A stretch of 64,000 nucleotides of DNA, from contig NZ_JAGGJA010000007.1 of assembly GCF_026229185.1 (NCBI RefSeq), forward strand, positions 1 through 64,000. The letters are read 5' to 3'. This DNA is from Fodinibius salsisoli (lineage in GTDB: Bacteria > Bacteroidota > Rhodothermia > Balneolales > Balneolaceae). Positions 1 through 6,834 of the stretch are shown piece after piece. Numbering within the stretch: the stretch's first letter is position 1; each line of letters starts with the position of its first letter. The position numbers and the translations under genes were made by a program. The notes beneath the pieces were generated by a model, which searched no databases, had not been told where the DNA came from, and worked only from the letters and a program-made list of their open reading frames with translations.

Positions 1-127
1 CGCCGCCGAAATGCTTCGCCATTACGGTCGTTATCGCCGCCGTCGTGGTCGTCTTTCCGTGGTCCACGTGGCCGATCGTTCCTATATTTACATGTGGCTT
101 GTCTCGCTGAAATGTCTCTTTTGCCAT
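1..127 (-). CDS. tuf: Elongation factor Tu, N-terminal part (cut by window edge)
   Basis: Reading leftwards from an ATG at 127 gives about 42 residues that begin [20 protein letters not shown] and run into the P-loop GHVDHGKT, the classic EF-Tu GTPase start. EF-Tu carries aminoacyl-tRNA to the ribosome. The rest lies outside the window. It sits 60 bases downstream of four tRNA genes read the same way, the thrU-tyrU-glyT-thrT-tufB order known from many bacteria, so it probably shares their primary transcript. Confidence 0.95.
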   Translation of the reverse strand, partial: MAKETFQRDKPHVNIGTIGHVDHGKTTTTAAITTVMAKHFGG

Positions 128-187
128 GACTACAATATTTACAATTTAATGTTCAGAATCACATCGATGTTTAAGCAGCACGTCGAG

Positions 188-259
<72 letters not shown>

Positions 260-281
260 TTGTGCAAATCCCAGTGGGATG

Positions 282-354
282 AGCGGGCGACCGGAGTCGA
301 ACCGGCAACATTCACCTTGGAAGGGTGACACTCTACCAATTGAGTTACGCCCGC
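282..354 (-). tRNA. tRNA-Gly(TCC)
   Basis: Minus-strand cloverleaf with acceptor GCGGGCG/CGCCCGC, anticodon stem TCACC/GGTGA and loop CTTCCAA giving anticodon TCC, and T-loop TTCGACT. It is separated by only 22 bases from tRNA-Thr(GGT) and 5 bases from tRNA-Tyr, consistent with processing from one precursor. Confidence 0.96.
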
Positions 355-359
355 TTGAG

Positions 360-442
360 TGGGGGGAGCAGGATTCGAACCTACGAAGTCTCACGACAAC
401 AGATTTACAGTCTGCCCCAGTTGGCCGCTTTGGTATCCCCCC
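360..442 (-). tRNA. tRNA-Tyr(GTA)
   Basis: Minus-strand class II tRNA of 83 bases with acceptor GGGGGGA/TCCCCCC, anticodon loop containing GTA, a long variable arm and T-loop TTCGAAT. Its place between Gly and Thr(TGT) tRNAs matches the conserved tuf-linked cluster. Confidence 0.96.
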
Positions 443-491
443 AGCGAAATCAAAATGTCAAAATTTCGACAGCTACCCTGACAAACCTTAG

Positions 492-563
492 AGCCAGCGG
501 CCGGATTCGAACCGACGACCGGCTGTTTACAAAACAGCTGCTCTACCCCTGAGCTACGCTGGC
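492..563 (-). tRNA. tRNA-Thr(TGT)
   Basis: Minus-strand cloverleaf with acceptor GCCAGCG/CGCTGGC, anticodon stem GCTGT/ACAGC, loop TTTGTAA (anticodon TGT) and T-loop TTCGAAT. It is the first gene of the tRNA-tuf transcription unit, about 60 bases below the predicted promoter. Confidence 0.96.
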
Positions 564-631
564 TTGTCAAGATAAAGTCTGATAATTATGCCAACAAATG
601 TGTCGACCCATCAGCCCCAGTCGAAAGACTC

Positions 632-662
632 GAAAGCTACGGACACTTTTTATTTTTGTCAA
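632..662 (-). promoter_or_regulatory. Promoter of the tRNA-tuf cluster
   Basis: On the minus strand TTGACA is followed, 20 bases after the TTG, by TAGCTTTC. This fits the Bacteroidota -33/-7 form (TTG, spacer of 19-20, TAnnTTTG) with one mismatch in the -7 box. Transcription would start near 626, about 60 bases before tRNA-Thr(TGT). Confidence 0.6.
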
Positions 663-723
663 CAAATAAACCAAATAAAAATACTATTTCTTTACAAGAC
701 TATTCATATTAAAAAACATGCTC

Positions 724-1344
724 TCATTTTCTATAATAATAGATTCCAATCCTGATTAACAGGTATAGAGCAACACCGCCCAAAATGATTCGTCCATATA
801 TCGAAAGATATTCTCCAATAAGTCGCCAATTCTCGTGCACGACCCACCCAAAACCAAGCAAAATACTGTTCCATAAAACAGAACTAATTGCCGAACATAA
901 GATCGTTGCACTCACTTTGGTATGCCCAAGTCCGGCTGCTAAAGAAATAACTGATCTTGTGCCTGCCAAAAACCGATTGGCCAAGACAACCCCCATCCCC
1001 CATTGCTGCATCCAGGAACGAACTTTATTGAGGTATTCTACCGGAATAAACCGCAATAACCTAACTCCTTTGGGACTACCTTCTATTTGCTCGCCCCATT
1101 TACTTCCAATCCAGTACATACTCATAAAACCAAATACCGAGGCAATGGTAGTGAGCAGTAAAATGGGAAGCAAACCAATAACCGATTCGGCTGCTAAATA
1201 TCCACCGAAAGCAACCAGCACATCACCAGGAATAGGAGGTAGCACATTTTCTACATAAGCAACTGTAAAGAATACAAGGTAAATACTGACCGGGGGCAGT
1301 GTTTGAATCAACTGAACAGTCTCCTGAATAAATTGCTCAACCAT
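724..1344 (-). CDS. DedA-family membrane protein
   Basis: This 206-residue protein shows the DedA (SNARE-associated/VTT) pattern: a re-entrant segment with ENVLPPIPG near residues 32-40, hydrophobic helices, and the conserved NRFLAGTRSVISLAAG block near 122-137. DedA proteins are inner-membrane transporters or scramblases, and some members recycle undecaprenyl-phosphate; the exact substrate here is unknown. The start overlaps the end of ispF by 8 bases, so it is the last gene of a queA-ispD-ispF-dedA operon and is probably translationally coupled. Coupling to isoprenoid genes is suggestive, because undecaprenyl-phosphate is an isoprenoid product, but that link is inference. Confidence 0.88.
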   Translation of the reverse strand: MVEQFIQETVQLIQTLPPVSIYLVFFTVAYVENVLPPIPGDVLVAFGGYLAAESVIGLLPILLLTTIASVFGFMSMYWIGSKWGEQIEGSPKGVRLLRFIPVEYLNKVRSWMQQWGMGVVLANRFLAGTRSVISLAAGLGHTKVSATILCSAISSVLWNSILLGFGWVVHENWRLIGEYLSIYGRIILGGVALYLLIRIGIYYYRK

Positions 1345-1819
1345 TGGACTGCTCTGTTAATAATGAAACAGCCCGTGCCGAAATACCTTTTTCGTTGCCT
1401 TCAAAGCCCATACCCTCTGAGGTTGTTGCCTTCACAGAAACCTGGTCGACATCTACACTAAGATCATCAGCAATATTTTTTCTCATATCGTCGATATAAG
1501 ATGCCAGTCTGGGCCGCTCGGCTACAATTGTAGCGTCAACATTGGCAACCATGAATCCCTTTTGGCGAATAAGATCAACAACTTCTCTCAATAATACTCG
1601 ACTGTCGGCCCCGGCAAATGCATTATCCGTATCGGGGAAGTGCTGCCCAATATCTCCCAATGCACAAGCGCCAAGCAGAGCATCAGTAATAGCATGCAAA
1701 AGTACGTCCGCATCGGAATGTCCCACCAAGCCTTTGGTGTGGGGAATAGCAACCCCGCCCAATATCAGACTATGCCCCTTTTCAAGACCATGAACATCAT
1801 ATCCGTAACCAATGCGCAT
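1337..1819 (-). CDS. ispF: 2-C-methyl-D-erythritol 2,4-cyclodiphosphate synthase
   Basis: IspF converts CDP-methylerythritol 2-phosphate to the cyclic diphosphate in the MEP isoprenoid pathway, as a cytoplasmic trimer. At 160 residues it has the normal length. Zinc ligands Asp8, His10 and His42 are all present (GYGYDVHG, GHSDADVLLHA), as is the C-terminal TSEGMGFEG block. The gene follows ispD by 11 bases and overlaps dedA by 8 bases. IspD and IspF catalyse non-consecutive steps; IspE is not in the window, while IspH is encoded 31 kb away. Confidence 0.97.
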   Translation of the reverse strand: MRIGYGYDVHGLEKGHSLILGGVAIPHTKGLVGHSDADVLLHAITDALLGACALGDIGQHFPDTDNAFAGADSRVLLREVVDLIRQKGFMVANVDATIVAERPRLASYIDDMRKNIADDLSVDVDQVSVKATTSEGMGFEGNEKGISARAVSLLTEQSNG

Positions 1820-1830
1820 ATTGTGTTTCT

Positions 1831-2523
1831 TTAGTTATTAATCCTCAACTTTGCCAGTTCCAAATCCATCGGGTAGGTTATCTTAAAATTAGACTGACTG
1901 CCCTTCACCATTTTAACGGGCTTGCCCAGGCGTTCAACCAGAGAAGCATCGTCCGTTCCGATGAAATCATGGCGAATAGCATCCTCATACGCCTCTTCAA
2001 GCAACTCCTTTCTAAAAATCTGTGGCGTTTGTGTTTGCCACAAGAAGGCACGGTTTGGCGTTTCCTGCACAAACTGCTGATCATCCACTCTCTTGATAGT
2101 ATCTTTGGCCGGAACCCCGAGCACTGCTGCACCAAACTGATCGGCTACCCGGCAGCACTCTTCAATATGCTGTTTCGCTACAAAAGGGCGTACCGCATCA
2201 TGGACCAACACCAAATCAACACTTGTCAACTCCTGCAAAGCATTATAAATGGAATGCTGGCGTTCCTCCCCACCAGATATCACACAGGTTTCAACTTTTT
2301 CTGGAAAAATGCTTTCCAAAATTTGTTGTGCAACACCTAAATATTCATCTGATGTCGCAACAACTACCTGGCGCAACCCACTAAGCAAGACAAAGGGACG
2401 AAGCGTTTGCTCTAAGATAGAAACACCCCCGATTTTCAAATAAGGCTTGGGCGTTTCTTTTTGCATCCGGCGACCAGAACCAGCAGCCGGTATGATCAAT
2501 GCCTTCTTAGTCACGTTATACAA
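1831..2523 (-). CDS. ispD: 2-C-methyl-D-erythritol 4-phosphate cytidylyltransferase
   Basis: IspD joins CTP and methylerythritol 4-phosphate in the MEP pathway. The 230-residue protein has the nucleotidyltransferase signature PAAGSGRRM at residues 12-20, followed by the KPYLKI lysines, and VHDAVRPF at 107-114, the typical metal and CTP binding segments. Its start overlaps the end of queA by 8 bases. The pairing with ispF directly behind it makes confusion with TarI or another cytidylyltransferase unlikely. Confidence 0.96.
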   Translation of the reverse strand: MYNVTKKALIIPAAGSGRRMQKETPKPYLKIGGVSILEQTLRPFVLLSGLRQVVVATSDEYLGVAQQILESIFPEKVETCVISGGEERQHSIYNALQELTSVDLVLVHDAVRPFVAKQHIEECCRVADQFGAAVLGVPAKDTIKRVDDQQFVQETPNRAFLWQTQTPQIFRKELLEEAYEDAIRHDFIGTDDASLVERLGKPVKMVKGSQSNFKITYPMDLELAKLRINN

Positions 2524-3562
2524 TTAATATAGAGTCACCGAAACCGAAAAAGCGGTAATCATTCTCTTTCGCTTCTTCGTAAGCCTGCATGAAAAAGTCA
2601 TACCCTCCAAAAGCAGCGCCCAGCATCAGCATAGTAGATTCAGGACGGTGGAAGTTTGTAATAACACCTTCGGTAATCTTAAAATCATAAGGCGGATAGA
2701 TAAATTTATCCGTCCAACCTGTACCGGGCTTGGAAATACCACTGGCGGTGATACTAGTTTCAATGGTCCGCACGGAAGTCGTCCCACAGCCTACCACTTT
2801 ATTATCCTTACTCTTAAGGGCTTTATTTATCTTGTCAGATGTTTCTTTGGATATATGATAGTTCTCTGAATCCATCCGATGCTTGGTCAAATCCTCTACC
2901 TCTACCGGGCGGAAGGTACCCCAGCCTATATGTAGTGTAATAGGCAACATTTCTACCCCTTTATCCTCAAGCTTTTGGACCAACTCAGGCGTAAAATGCA
3001 TAGCTGCAAAAGGAGCAGCAACAGAACCTCGCTCCTTGGCAAAAATAGTTTGATACTGTTCTTTATCCTTCTCTTTGGCTTCCCGCTCGATATATGGAGG
3101 CAATGGCATTTCACCAATCTCATCTAACAGTTGGTAGAGCTCTTCATTTGTTCCTTCATATAAGAAACGGATCGTCCGACCGCGTGATGTGGTGTTATCT
3201 ATCACTTCCGCCATTAGGTCAGGCCCAAAGTAAAGCTTATTGCCAATACGGATTTTTCGAGCCGGCTCTACCAGCACGTCCCAGAGCATATTTTCCGGTA
3301 CCAACTCACGCAATAAAAACACCTCAATGTCGGCGTCAGTCTTTTCCTTCTTTCCTTTCAGCCGCGCAGGGAATACTTTGGTATCATTATAAATGAGCAC
3401 ATCTCCCTCATTCAAATACTTATGAATATCGGAAAATTTTTCATGAGTAATGGACTCATCTTCCCGATCAAGAACCATCAGTTTTGAGTCGTCGCGCGGC
3501 TCTACAGGCTCTTCAGGAATATTGTAATCATCTATATCAAATTTAAAATCGGTTAATTTCAT
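2516..3562 (-). CDS. queA: S-adenosylmethionine:tRNA ribosyltransferase-isomerase
   Basis: QueA transfers and isomerises the ribosyl part of SAM onto 7-aminomethyl-7-deazaguanine in tRNA to make epoxyqueuosine. The 348-residue length and conserved blocks support this: YNDTKVFPARL near the start, the GWGTFRPVEVEDL stretch in the middle, and NFHRPESTMLMLGAAFGG near the end. It is the first gene of the queA-ispD-ispF-dedA operon and has a very good promoter match 63 bases upstream. Queuosine and isoprenoid genes have no obvious metabolic link, so the operon is probably just shared housekeeping expression. Confidence 0.97.
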   Translation of the reverse strand: MKLTDFKFDIDDYNIPEEPVEPRDDSKLMVLDREDESITHEKFSDIHKYLNEGDVLIYNDTKVFPARLKGKKEKTDADIEVFLLRELVPENMLWDVLVEPARKIRIGNKLYFGPDLMAEVIDNTTSRGRTIRFLYEGTNEELYQLLDEIGEMPLPPYIEREAKEKDKEQYQTIFAKERGSVAAPFAAMHFTPELVQKLEDKGVEMLPITLHIGWGTFRPVEVEDLTKHRMDSENYHISKETSDKINKALKSKDNKVVGCGTTSVRTIETSITASGISKPGTGWTDKFIYPPYDFKITEGVITNFHRPESTMLMLGAAFGGYDFFMQAYEEAKENDYRFFGFGDSILIV

Positions 3563-3624
3563 TATCGAACTTCAGCCTTTTATTTGGTTTTATTAACCCG
3601 TATTTTTATTGGATTCAAAGCCTT

Positions 3625-3655
3625 CAAATATACTCTATTTTCCGGCGGAGGACAA
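3625..3655 (-). promoter_or_regulatory. Promoter of the queA-ispD-ispF-dedA operon
   Basis: On the minus strand TTG is followed after exactly 20 bases by TATATTTG, a perfect match to the Bacteroidota -33/-7 consensus. The -7 box ends 62 bases before the queA ATG. This is the cleanest promoter in the window. Confidence 0.7.
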
Positions 3656-3670
3656 GTTCAATATTTACAC

Positions 3671-3766
3671 AAAGGTGTGCCAGAGCGGTCGAATGGGGCG
3701 GTCTCGAAAACCGTTGAGCCGTTTTTCAATTCTAAGGGTTCGAATCTTTTCGAGCTCCTCCCACCG
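3671..3766 (+). pseudogene. Degenerate tRNA-Ser(CGA)
   Basis: The D-arm and anticodon arm are those of a tRNA-Ser: TGCCAGAGCGGTCGAA, then stem GCGGT/ACCGT around CTCGAAA (anticodon CGA). A normal T-loop TTCGAAT follows. However, the T-stem needs two G-T pairs (AAGGG/CTTTT), the variable arm is irregular, and the seven bases expected at the 3' acceptor (CGAGCTC) do not pair with the 5' ones (AAAGGTG). Only GGTG and a CACC further on could pair. It may be a decayed gene; UCG codons can be read by a tRNA-Ser(TGA). An unusual but working tRNA is less likely. Confidence 0.5.
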
Positions 3767-3964
3767 ATAATCACCCCTGATGAAAGAGATTTCCATCCCA
3801 TCTTTTTATTTCAACTTACAGTTTTAAAGACCGTTACCGGGCAAATCAAAGAATGTGTTTCCTCACAAAAGCTCTTTATTGTAGAGCTATACTTTGTTAT
3901 ACTTTATATAGAGCTAATTCGTTATATTAGCCTCTAAGATTTTCTTCAATCTCGGACTATCGTT

Positions 3965-4495
3965 ATGAAAAAAACATCTTACTTCCCATTTCTCTTAGCG
4001 TTTCTCGTATTAACATTTGGTATCCATTCTCTGGCATCGGCGCAGCTTCGGGAGAATATGAACAATTCCTCTGCCCTAACGGGCCCCTTAGTTAAATCCG
4101 ACCCCAGCGAGGGAGCCAACCTTGGGAACCTGTTCAACATGCAGATGGATCATTCCTATTCCATGATGTTTTCCAGTTTTGGAGGACAGATGCAAAATAT
4201 GAATGCGTATACTAATACCATGCGCTTCTTTTTTTCTGAGAACCTGACGGGACGTGTTGACCTCTCGCTACTGCACTCCCCCTTTGGAGGAAGCTCGTAT
4301 ATGTCTAATAATAACGGAGGGATGAATACGGAGCTGATTATCCGAAACGCTGAACTCAATTATCAACTCAGCGAAAATAGCAACATCAGGCTTCAATTCC
4401 AGCAATTGCCTAATAACTACGGGATAAGCCCCTGGGGAATGGGGCAATCAGGCTACGGATACCGTCATCTACAACGACCACCCGTTTTTGACTGA
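3965..4495 (+). CDS. Secreted or outer-membrane protein of unknown function
   Basis: I do not recognise this 176-residue protein. It begins with a clear signal peptide (MKKTSYFPFLLAF, cleavage likely after SLASA near residue 26). The mature part is rich in Asn, Met, Gly and Ser, with alternating segments such as MRFFFSENLTGRVDLSLLH and AELNYQLSENSNIRLQFQQL that look like beta strands of a small barrel. It ends in a short low-complexity Gly/Tyr tail. The LytR_C-domain gene starts 14 bases downstream, so the two may be cotranscribed. Confidence 0.75.
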   Translation: MKKTSYFPFLLAFLVLTFGIHSLASAQLRENMNNSSALTGPLVKSDPSEGANLGNLFNMQMDHSYSMMFSSFGGQMQNMNAYTNTMRFFFSENLTGRVDLSLLHSPFGGSSYMSNNNGGMNTELIIRNAELNYQLSENSNIRLQFQQLPNNYGISPWGMGQSGYGYRHLQRPPVFD

Positions 4496-4509
4496 GAATT
4501 AAAGAGCGC

Positions 4510-4965
4510 ATGAGCGAACGCAATACCGAAGATTCCAACTCTTTTGTCCTTAACGCCGCTATTGGCTTCTTGAGTCTGCTCTTGGTGTTATTGGTTTTTG
4601 GACTATTCACCCGGATTATTTATCCACGGATTGAAAGCCAGCGAGCCAATCAAGATGCCAAGCTTATCGGTAAAGTGATACAACTGGAAGTGCTCAACGG
4701 TTGTGGCGTTCCAGGCTTAGCTAACCGTTTTACCTCCACACTTCGAAAAAATGGATTCGATGTTGTAGAAACGGGCAATTTTGAAAACTTTAATATGACC
4801 AATACTGTTATTATAGCCCGAACCATCAGCGCCGAAAATGCCCAGCGTGTTGCTGATGCTATCGGGGTCGATCCGGAAAATGTGTTTGTAGAGGCATCAG
4901 AAGACTTTTACCTCGATGCCACTGTAGTCATCGGATCGGATTACGAATCTTTAACTCTTAACTAA
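4510..4965 (+). CDS. Stand-alone LytR C-terminal-domain (LytR_C) membrane protein
   Basis: The 151-residue protein has a single membrane anchor near residues 14-36 and then a LytR_C-type domain, seen as IQLEVLNGCGVPGLANRFTS and the following GFDVVETGNFENF and AQRVADAIGV blocks. In LytR-CpsA-Psr proteins this domain follows a cell-wall ligase domain, which is absent here, so it is not an LCP enzyme. It lies 6 bases before rsfS; this LytR_C-rsfS pairing recurs in several phyla by my recollection. The role is unknown, probably in the periplasm. Confidence 0.8.
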   Translation: MSERNTEDSNSFVLNAAIGFLSLLLVLLVFGLFTRIIYPRIESQRANQDAKLIGKVIQLEVLNGCGVPGLANRFTSTLRKNGFDVVETGNFENFNMTNTVIIARTISAENAQRVADAIGVDPENVFVEASEDFYLDATVVIGSDYESLTLN

Positions 4966-4971
4966 CCATAT

Positions 4972-5385
4972 ATGACCGATACTGCTCCCCAAAAAGACCA
5001 GCAATTTACCAGCGTCAACAATACCAAAACAGCTGACTCTGATAAACTAATTGATGTTATTACCGAAGCAATGCTCGACCGCAAGGCTGAGGATATTACC
5101 GTTATTGATGTACACGGCCTTACCACACTTACCGACAAGTTTGTAGTCTGTCATGCTTCAACCGATGTACAAATTAAAGCCATTGCCAACCACATAAGCC
5201 AGGAGACAAAAGAACAGTTGGGAGAAAAACCCTGGAAGGAAGAAGGACGGGAAAGCCGCAGGTGGGTGATCTTAGATTATGTAAATGTAGTGGTTCACAT
5301 CTTCAAAAAAGAGTTGCGGGAATACTATGCGCTCGAACGAATGTGGAATGATGCCCCTGTCCGCAAAATTGAAGAGACCGCATAA
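4972..5385 (+). CDS. rsfS: Ribosomal silencing factor RsfS
   Basis: RsfS (Iojap/DUF143 family) binds protein L14 on the large ribosomal subunit and blocks joining with the small subunit when nutrients are short. The 137-residue protein shows the family pattern: DKLIDVITEAMLDRKAEDI, then TLTDKFVVCHASTDVQIKAI, and the C-terminal SRRWVILDYVNVVVHIF with ERMWND. The first 20 residues are a slightly long, polar extension. Neighbouring genes are close on both sides (6 and 4 bases), suggesting one operon. Confidence 0.95.
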   Translation: MTDTAPQKDQQFTSVNNTKTADSDKLIDVITEAMLDRKAEDITVIDVHGLTTLTDKFVVCHASTDVQIKAIANHISQETKEQLGEKPWKEEGRESRRWVILDYVNVVVHIFKKELREYYALERMWNDAPVRKIEETA

Positions 5386-5389
5386 TTTT

Positions 5390-5815
5390 ATGCTCACACA
5401 ACATCTAAAGCTACTGGCAGTCACTTTCGCACTGGCTTGTAGTATCTGTAGCTGTGCATCTTCTGATAATAAACAACATACTACCTACCCGAACCAAGTA
5501 CAATTGACAGAGCCGGGGGCTATACCCTATACCCCGGGCAAGGTGTATATCGATGCTATTAAACAAATATCGACGGGGGCTTCCGATGGCCTGTTGATCT
5601 CAGGATCATTTTCCGATGGATGTACACATTTACAAGCCGTACTACATAATATTGAAGACGACTCCCTTAGCCTCAAAATTTCTGCGTGGCGTAACAAGGA
5701 GGCGGTATGTACTCAGGCACTGGTCCCATTTTCTTTTATTTATGACAAGTTATCCTCACAGCAATTGAACAGCTACTCTCAAGTTAGTATAAACGGCCAA
5801 ACCTACTCTTTCTGA
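5390..5815 (+). CDS. Small lipoprotein of unknown function
   Basis: I take the ATG at 5390, four bases after the rsfS stop, because it gives a lipoprotein signal: MLTQHLKLLAVTFALACSIC with a lipobox ending at a Cys near residue 19 or 21. An upstream in-frame ATG at 5327 would lie wholly inside rsfS. The 141-residue product has no domain I recognise; the mature part contains DGLLISGSFSDGCTHLQAVL and looks like a small beta-rich fold. It ends 2 bases before the dehydrogenase gene, implying cotranscription. Confidence 0.75.
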   Translation: MLTQHLKLLAVTFALACSICSCASSDNKQHTTYPNQVQLTEPGAIPYTPGKVYIDAIKQISTGASDGLLISGSFSDGCTHLQAVLHNIEDDSLSLKISAWRNKEAVCTQALVPFSFIYDKLSSQQLNSYSQVSINGQTYSF

Positions 5816-5817
5816 TT

Positions 5818-6792
5818 ATGTCAAAGCGTATTCTAATTACCGAACCCATTATTCCTTCTGTCATTGAGAAACTCAAGGAACATTTTAACGTAGATGTCGG
5901 TAAACGGGGTGCCTACAATACCGAAGAAGCACTCATAGCAGCCATACCCGATTATGATGCGATTTTGCCCATGCTTTCCAACCCGATCACCGAGGAAGTG
6001 ATTAAAGCCGGTGACAAACTTCAAATTGTTGCTAACCATGCGGTAGGGTATAATAATATTGACGTAGAAGCTGCTCACAGACATAAGGTACAGGTAGCCA
6101 ACACCCCCGGTGTATTAACAGATTCTTGTGCAGAATTCACCCTGGCTTTGATGCTGGCCGTAGGTCGCCGGTTATGCCAGGCGCAAGAATATCTGCTTGC
6201 AGGAAAATTTGATGGCTGGGAACCCCTGGGTTTTTTAGGGACAGAATTACAAGGCAGTACCCTCGGCATTATAGGCATGGGACGCATAGGACAAGCAGTG
6301 GCAGAAAGAGCCAACGCCCTGGGGATGGATATCATCTATCATAACCGAAGCCAGCTTTCGTCAGATATCGAAAGCCAGCTCGATGCAGACTACTGTTCCG
6401 ATCTTAAGACGCTGATTCCCCAGGCAGATGTCGTCTCCCTCCACTGCCCTCTCACCGAAGAAACACGACATTTAGTTGACGCAGACATGCTGGACCTTAT
6501 GAAGGATCATGCGATCCTCATCAACACATCCAGGGGGCCGGTAGTGGATGAAGAAGCCCTTGCACAGGCCCTACATGATGGTACTATAGGTGGAGCCGGT
6601 ATCGATGTATTTGAGGAAGAACCGAAAGTGCATCCCAAGCTCAAAAATGCTCCAAACTGTTTATTAACGCCTCATATTGCCAGTGCCAGTCATAAAACAC
6701 GGGAAGATATCGGAATGTTAGCAGCCCAAGCTATTATAAAAATACTGCAGGGAAACCCTGCTTCAGAAATTCCTAACTTGATTCAGGCCTAA
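5818..6792 (+). CDS. D-isomer 2-hydroxyacid dehydrogenase (glyoxylate/hydroxypyruvate reductase type)
   Basis: This 324-residue NAD(P)-dependent enzyme reduces a 2-keto acid. Residues 1-95 form the substrate domain, with VANHAVGYNNID typical of glyoxylate reductases; GMGRIG at 153-158 is the dinucleotide-binding loop. Catalytic residues are visible: Arg239 in NTSRGPVVDEEAL, Glu in FEEEP (265-269) and His286 in LTPHIAS. Sequence style points to glyoxylate or hydroxypyruvate reductase rather than lactate or phosphoglycerate dehydrogenase, but the substrate is not proved. A strong terminator follows directly. Confidence 0.9.
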   Translation: MSKRILITEPIIPSVIEKLKEHFNVDVGKRGAYNTEEALIAAIPDYDAILPMLSNPITEEVIKAGDKLQIVANHAVGYNNIDVEAAHRHKVQVANTPGVLTDSCAEFTLALMLAVGRRLCQAQEYLLAGKFDGWEPLGFLGTELQGSTLGIIGMGRIGQAVAERANALGMDIIYHNRSQLSSDIESQLDADYCSDLKTLIPQADVVSLHCPLTEETRHLVDADMLDLMKDHAILINTSRGPVVDEEALAQALHDGTIGGAGIDVFEEEPKVHPKLKNAPNCLLTPHIASASHKTREDIGMLAAQAIIKILQGNPASEIPNLIQA

Positions 6793-6794
6793 TT

Positions 6795-6833
6795 TCGGTT
6801 CATATTAACACCATCAGATGAACCGATTTTTTT
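6795..6833 (+). terminator. Rho-independent terminator touching the next start codon
   Basis: A 9-bp perfect stem TCGGTTCAT/ATGAACCGA (6795-6803 with 6818-6826) is followed by seven T. It begins 3 bases after the dehydrogenase stop, and its T-run ends one base before the ATG of the sensor kinase, leaving no room for a ribosome-binding site. Confidence 0.8.
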
Positions 6834-6834
6834 C

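Noticed and set aside
279-552. Two open frames across the tRNA cluster
   Set aside because: They run through tRNA-Gly, tRNA-Tyr and tRNA-Thr on the opposite strand and reflect only the tRNA bases.
785-1258. 157-codon open frame on the plus strand
   Set aside because: It lies wholly antisense to the well-supported dedA gene and its translation has no protein-like pattern.
3584-3937. 117-codon open frame across the tRNA-Ser-like region
   Set aside because: It covers the queA promoter and tRNA-like sequence; the encoded protein has no domain pattern and no ribosome site.
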